Source: Phoronis australis | Lineage: Eukaryota; Phoronida; Phoronidae | Assembly (NCBI GenBank): GCA_002633005.1 | Contig: NMRA01000067.1 | Span: forward strand, 1,060,270 to 1,080,979 | Length of the DNA: 20,710 nt | Direction: 5' to 3' | In this document: piece by piece, positions 17,401 to 20,710 of the stretch | Numbering within the stretch: position 1 is the stretch's first letter | Layout of the letters: each line of letters starts with the position of its first letter | Notes under the pieces: model-generated | Seen by the model: the letters and a program-made list of their open reading frames with translations, nothing else | What the model was told of the DNA's origin: nothing | The model's database searches: none | Program-made: the position numbers and the translations under genes

Positions 17401-20035
17401 GATCTACCGTTACATCGAATTTGTAGTCACTGCAAAAAGATTTGTAGGCGTTGACAGCGTTTTGTATAGCTTGCATATCACCCAATTCTACAGCCGACAC
17501 AATTCTGTCCTCTAGTTCCTTAGACTGCTTTTGTAGAACTTGTCTCCGTATTAAAGACAGCTTGTCTGTTGCCCCGTGTACTACAGAATCGTTTTCTTCG
17601 ACATAAGGTCGATTCTCAGCACAAAATGACTTATACTCTTCCAAAAACTTTTCAATTTGTTCTTTATCACCTGACTCCACGGCTTCATGGACATTTTGCT
17701 CGAGACGTAGACACTCTGCTTTTAAAGCTTCACGTCTCTCTTTCTCATGCAGTTCAGCAATATGTTGACACGTCTTTTCAACAATGCTTTGATCCAATAC
17801 AAGATAATCAGCATGTTTGCCGTAAAAAACTTGATACTCCCGAAGAGCTTTTTCGGTGTTTGCAACGTCATTGTGTGCTCTGGCGCCTTCCACTTTGTCC
17901 TTCAGAAAGTTGAAATGAGATTTCAGCGAGTTCAGGAACTCTTGTTCCTCCAAGATGGAAATCTTTCGTCGAGCAGCAGTTAAAATCTTTTCATCTAAGT
18001 CAATGAGCTCTCCATTCGCTGCACATAAAGTTTCATATTCAGTCAGCAGGCTTTCAATGACTTCCTTATCTTCGTGTTTAAGGGCCTTGTCAATTCTCTT
18101 TCTAAGATTTTTGTGCTCCCAAACTACGTGTTTGCGTTTCTTCTCTTGTCGCTTCATCTCTTTCTTTTCCTCCCGTCTAAACCGTTGTGACCTAGTGACA
18201 ACCAGTTGATTTTGATTCTTTTTCCTCAACCAGTTCTGAGCATAAAGAATGATGAAAAAGATGATAAGACAAAGCACAATCAATATGGGAGTAACTGCAA
18301 TGGGTGCAACTGTTTCATCAGTCCAAAACACCACTTGACAAACAGATTCGGTGTCCCGATCCCAGTATCCATCAACGCATCTCAACGTTTTGACAGCTTG
18401 TCTGGCGTTGGCGTTGCACGTAAAAGCACACGTTTCTAGATACCTTCGTGTGCACGTTACGTTAAACTCGCCATTCGGGATGTAACGGTCGCACACATCA
18501 GTGCACAAAGTTTGAGGCTCATTTGTCCAGTAGCCGTTTTTGCATGTGATGGTCTCAAAAACTTGACGATAGCCTTTAACACACCAGTATTTACAATTTT
18601 CACCTGACTTCAGTCTGCAGTTAACATCGACGTGACCGTTGGGGATGTCTCGAACACAATAGTTTGTACACAACCCAGTGGAATTCGACCAGAATCCGTT
18701 CTTACACATGAGTTTGGAAACCGTTTCTCGACCATTGTTACATGCGTATGTACAGGTGCGACCTGGCTGTCTGTTACATTTTTCGTCAAGTTTGATGTCA
18801 GAAACTGTCTTGCAAGTGTCGGTGCAATAAGTTGAAAGTTCACCTTCCCAAAAACCATGGGAACACTTAATCTGCTTGGATCCACCAACCTTCCTCCACC
18901 GAGTGCAAGAGTAGTCGCATAGTTCTCCGACAGTACCATGGCAGTTCTTAGCCATCTTGATTTGCCCTTCATGGGATACAGCCGGGCATATCATTTCCTC
19001 GCTTTCACAATTCTTTGGATCGCTCGTGATAAGCCGCATTCTGCTGTATTGGTTTATTTCAATAGTAACGTCCACTTTGTGGGTAAGGTCGGGGTTGTCT
19101 CGTGGTATTTTCCATATTTGGGAAGGGTAAACTTTTATGAGGGCACCGACAGCAAAGTAAATGAATTGTTGAGTGCTGACAAAATCAAAAACTTCGATGT
19201 TGTGTTTAAATGGAATAGATCTGTGTACGACAAGATTGCCAGGTATGTCTCCAGTTGCACACTTTGAGTAGACATATACGTCCGTTTGGTCTAGGGTGTC
19301 CTTCCTGTAGCAAAACATGAGACGCAACCGTTTGTCAAGTGGTCTAGGGTCGATAATCATGCCACAAAACGAGCCAATAGGAACGTCGGCGAACAGTTTT
19401 GTTGTCAGTATTCCAGACGTGCGTTGCCTAATAGCAAATCCACTGTATGTTTCAGATGGTACAGCGGTAAAGGCAACTCCACTGGCCTCGTCAACTACGA
19501 CTCCGATTACATCTGCGTCAAACTCAAATTCAAAGTCCGGGCGCAGTGCAATACGCCCTAGTGGGTTGTCTGTGTTGGCAATTTTAAATACAACTGAAAA
19601 ATCTGTGAAATATAATTTGTGCCTTTTTTCATCAAATCGTAATGAGGTTATATCGTCGTCAAATGCGATAGCATAACTTGACATTGTCTTTGCCTTTGGT
19701 GGAGACTCCAGTGAATTTAAAGTGAACATCTGAAATCTTAAAGCGTCGTTATACTTAGCTGGCATGAGGAAATAGTAACGATTTTTCACAGGATCAAACT
19801 CAAAGCTTCTTATTCTATAAGAAGGGAAATATCCAACAGACACAACGGCTTGCTCAAAGGTGTTTAGCGACACCTTTTGCATATGTACTAAACGAGAAAC
19901 TTCGCTAAAATTGTCCAACGTATTTCCGCTCACAAGAAGAAAGCACGTGTTATTTTCTGAGTGGGTTGGATTGCAATCCACACAACTAATAACTGTAAAA
20001 AGAAAAAGCATGCGTCGCGACACAAACCGAGTCAT
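14462..20035 (-). CDS. Type I membrane protein: propeller, sushi x4, TM, 15 helical repeats, dynein-type MTBD
   Basis: A single open frame of 1857 residues with no intron. Residues 1-21 form a signal peptide. Residues ~35-335 show repeated strand motifs such as SLRFDEKRHKLYFTD, like a YWTD/NHL beta-propeller. Residues 350-566 hold four six-cysteine sushi modules (Cys 350-404, 408-456, 460-511, 515-566), each with C-x-Y/F-x-C and G-F/Y-W. TM is ~576-600, followed by a strongly basic stretch, so the C-terminus is cytosolic. Fifteen helical repeats follow, marked by Tyr 667, 734, 801, 864, 931, 998, 1061, 1127, 1194, 1261, 1328, 1395, 1462, 1532 and 1601. Residues ~1680-1812 resemble the dynein heavy-chain stalk-tip domain: S-x-PP-x-x-V, LLLGD, K-W, N-F, A-A-G-x(4)-W, VVP. 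The inferred role is linking a surface ligand to microtubules. The start Met1 is preferred because Met9 would cut the basic n-region. No named orthologue is recognised. Confidence 0.85.
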   Translation of the reverse strand: MTRFVSRRMLFLFTVISCVDCNPTHSENNTCFLLVSGNTLDNFSEVSRLVHMQKVSLNTFEQAVVSVGYFPSYRIRSFEFDPVKNRYYFLMPAKYNDALRFQMFTLNSLESPPKAKTMSSYAIAFDDDITSLRFDEKRHKLYFTDFSVVFKIANTDNPLGRIALRPDFEFEFDADVIGVVVDEASGVAFTAVPSETYSGFAIRQRTSGILTTKLFADVPIGSFCGMIIDPRPLDKRLRLMFCYRKDTLDQTDVYVYSKCATGDIPGNLVVHRSIPFKHNIEVFDFVSTQQFIYFAVGALIKVYPSQIWKIPRDNPDLTHKVDVTIEINQYSRMRLITSDPKNCESEEMICPAVSHEGQIKMAKNCHGTVGELCDYSCTRWRKVGGSKQIKCSHGFWEGELSTYCTDTCKTVSDIKLDEKCNRQPGRTCTYACNNGRETVSKLMCKNGFWSNSTGLCTNYCVRDIPNGHVDVNCRLKSGENCKYWCVKGYRQVFETITCKNGYWTNEPQTLCTDVCDRYIPNGEFNVTCTRRYLETCAFTCNANARQAVKTLRCVDGYWDRDTESVCQVVFWTDETVAPIAVTPILIVLCLIIFFIILYAQNWLRKKNQNQLVVTRSQRFRREEKKEMKRQEKKRKHVVWEHKNLRKRIDKALKHEDKEVIESLLTEYETLCAANGELIDLDEKILTAARRKISILEEQEFLNSLKSHFNFLKDKVEGARAHNDVANTEKALREYQVFYGKHADYLVLDQSIVEKTCQHIAELHEKERREALKAECLRLEQNVHEAVESGDKEQIEKFLEEYKSFCAENRPYVEENDSVVHGATDKLSLIRRQVLQKQSKELEDRIVSAVELGDMQAIQNAVNAYKSFCSDYKFDVTVDRKVLRKASLTVSVIKQSEERQRLEEEFSELKIKLVSSMNAFRKDEIKSALSAYQLFCEKNCELFQIDGELVKQSYDVLLKIEEKERLNKLQEQADGLRQSLDQANKAFDEDLINQAFSDYLNFFKADGAELIPDEEIVKETNRNLIFIQEKKDREKLEELSKILKAATVAGKKGEMEKALSEYQAFCNAHGDVPCNTALIANTENKLAAIYKQEAVMALRSKLSGLESRLMELNKGFEERDIVEALDEYVKFCNEHNCDISVNESLVKETNVILAKIEEKKTREMVVAQFNALKEKLASACASRDKDTISSIIDKYRELQSCHPDFLEFDSSFVTGAEKVISEIKELERRAPIEAHYMAIKSKLTSAIHEKDKELISKILAEYKQFCSLNDDVVRADDGLVHEAQETVATITETEIKKRLEAKLDVLKAEICDALASMDKERIEQATAAYEHLCESNVKYLTPDDTLVVNAKETVCVIQENMKIAALQSKFSFLANCLAAAAKSTSKSDIESALQEYQFFYKDHSHCLDYDNILEAQALDAIAAIEKKERFDVLKQRLWGLKANLEKANLNSDKEHIQKALQSYLQFFEENEVKNMDIDIDESLVHECRSTLHHIKKREERELLQKKLDALKDALSNSIQSTDQQQIMNDMNQYEALYNQHKAQVSLDFDKTIFDQAAHVLQALRKYEEWKHLHEEHDQLRDALVKANDTLEVDLIDPAMNDYVNFYESHMDILKIDEKLVQEARCIIYAAKKREELAKASKDDDLEGLEKVIREIEEMGLERFLEPLFTWAKAQRDRLRRVLMLNKAVLSIDRALMNEIRGYSQPPKQVHEIMIASLLLLGDNEGLTRKWIQCQKLFSTIPLSDYVGLYYRIKNFKLSQLHPEIAARCLEILEPYSQDEVSKVCLAAGEFYTWARSLSEECLDTCKESLVVPAKLKRQKTIVKEMQKGNYPQVKELFNLKDCLKLGSELPFQGKSMSK

Positions 20036-20043
20036 CCTTGCAT
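20032..20043 (-). promoter_or_regulatory. Four-codon uORF overlapping the main start
   Basis: ATG at 20043 reads Met-Gln-Gly-stop. Its TGA (20034-20032) overlaps the main ATG (20035-20033) in an ATGA arrangement. Scanning ribosomes would meet it first, so it could damp translation or rely on reinitiation. It counts only if the transcript starts upstream of 20043. Confidence 0.5.
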
Positions 20044-20054
20044 TTCAAAGTTGA

Positions 20055-20073
20055 TGCTGACTCATGACGTCAT
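20055..20073 (-). promoter_or_regulatory. Composite bZIP site: NF-E2/AP-1 plus palindromic CRE
   Basis: On the minus strand ATGAGTCAGCA (20065-20055) matches the NF-E2/Maf/Nrf-type element RTGASTCAGCA. It abuts ATGACGTCAT (20073-20064), a perfect CRE with the full TGACGTCA core. Both lie 20-40 bp before the ATG of the large gene. Confidence 0.5.
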
Positions 20074-20146
20074 AACTGTCTACGTTGTTATGACGATTTC
20101 ACGCAACGGTCAGTGAACCTTAACACAACCGAGTTTTTGTAAAACT

Positions 20147-20151
20147 ATTGG
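20147..20151 (-). promoter_or_regulatory. CCAAT box
   Basis: GGCCAATAG on the minus strand, about 115 bp upstream of the large gene's ATG, is in a reasonable place for an NF-Y site. No TATA box is evident. Confidence 0.35.
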
Positions 20152-20284
20152 CCTTGGTAAGCAAGTTTTCAAGTTCTATGCTTTTGATCCAGAAATTTAC
20201 GGACAATAAGTGGCCGCTACGCCTTCTGCTACCACCGAAGACTTTCCAGGTGTACGCAGCCCAGAGGACGCGTTTTTCATGGGT

Positions 20285-20710
20285 CATGTATTCGAATAAA
20301 GATCATTAATTACTCTGCGCGTGTGAGCGCAGAGTACTGTTGTTCCTGGGTTTTCTTCAATTTTATTCTTATTCTTCTTCTTATTCTTCTTCCGACCAAC
20401 TTTGAGGCTTAATAACTTCAAATTGGGTGCAGGTACGGTTTTTAAATTCAGCATATGACTTTTGACAGTATATAAATTTTGATTGGTTATATAATCATAT
20501 CCCATATTGCACCGGAAGAGGTCGTTTGGTGCAAAGGTCATATAATTTTCAAAATGCTACTCCTCCTTCAGTTTTAAAGCTAACTTTTTCAAATTCGGTG
20601 CACAGGTATAACATGACAATTTTAAAAATTACTTTTCTAAGAAATCGGGTCATCCAATCAGGTGAAATAGGTCAAAGGTCATGAGGTGCAAACTAAAATT
20701 TTGAGCTAGA
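20285..20710. repeat. Dispersed repeat with terminal hairpin (runs off the window)
   Basis: It starts around a perfect hairpin (20311-20320 TACTCTGCGC, 6-nt loop, 20327-20336) and continues through a pyrimidine tract of TTATTCTTC units (20363-20395). Internal echoes of GGTGCAAAGGTCAT/CGGTGCACAGG follow. No ORF lies inside. It looks like a non-autonomous mobile element; the right end is outside the window. Confidence 0.5.
20669..20681 (+). promoter_or_regulatory. DR1 nuclear-receptor element
   Basis: AGGTCAAAGGTCA is a perfect direct repeat of AGGTCA with one-base spacing, the classic site for HNF4/RXR/COUP-TF-type receptors. A single AAGGTCA half-site lies at about 20535. Both are inside the dispersed repeat. 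Confidence 0.5.

Noticed and set aside
14967-19676. Many plus-strand ORFs of 60-119 codons (for example 17569-17913, 19317-19676)
   Set aside because: They are antisense shadows of the 1857-codon minus-strand gene and show no domain of their own.
1-20710. CRISPR arrays, rRNA, tRNA genes, prokaryotic operons
   Set aside because: None of the expected repeat-spacer pattern, conserved RNA sequence or ribosome-binding-site spacing is present, and the gene structure is eukaryotic.

Overview
The window looks like nuclear DNA of an animal, most likely a marine invertebrate (lophotrochozoan or invertebrate deuterostome; the species cannot be fixed from the sequence). The reasons are spliced minus-strand genes with GT..AG boundaries, metazoan extracellular modules (somatomedin B, secretin/adhesion-type 7TM, sushi, NTR/TIMP-like), a decayed LINE, a hammerhead motif of the Penelope-like kind, and large amounts of AT-rich intergenic DNA full of foldbacks and minisatellites. 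One base (9020) is ambiguous.

Layout. 1-1313 is a CT-rich tract followed by a broken LINE reverse transcriptase. 1822-2417 holds a minisatellite and a candidate small secreted two-exon gene (minus strand). 2418-8525 is mostly non-genic. It contains a microsatellite, an inverted pair of hammerhead-bearing repeats (5666-5878), a 41-bp-arm foldback (6511-6605), a 22-bp minisatellite (7423-7487) and a weak two-exon candidate. 8526-10530 (minus) carries the first and last exons of a somatomedin B/7TM receptor gene. The exon for TM1-TM3 is absent and the splice phases do not fit. 10690-14394 is repeat-rich, with a three-unit ~400-bp tandem array in which every unit carries CTCF-like motifs in one orientation.

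The centrepiece is 14462-20035 (minus): one uninterrupted 1857-codon ORF for a type I membrane protein. It has a signal peptide, a probable beta-propeller, four six-cysteine sushi modules, one TM helix, fifteen ~67-residue helical repeats, and a C-terminal domain that strongly resembles the microtubule-binding domain (MTBD) at the tip of the dynein heavy-chain stalk. If the domain reading is right, this is a cell-surface protein wired directly to microtubules, an architecture I do not recognise from any named family. Its start is preceded by a four-codon uORF, an NF-E2/AP-1-type site, a palindromic CRE and a CCAAT box. A polyA signal lies about 60 bp past the stop.

The receptor genes share a strand but have their own promoters, and nothing suggests an operon. 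The window ends in another dispersed repeat (20285-20710) with a perfect 10-bp hairpin and a perfect DR1 nuclear-receptor element.
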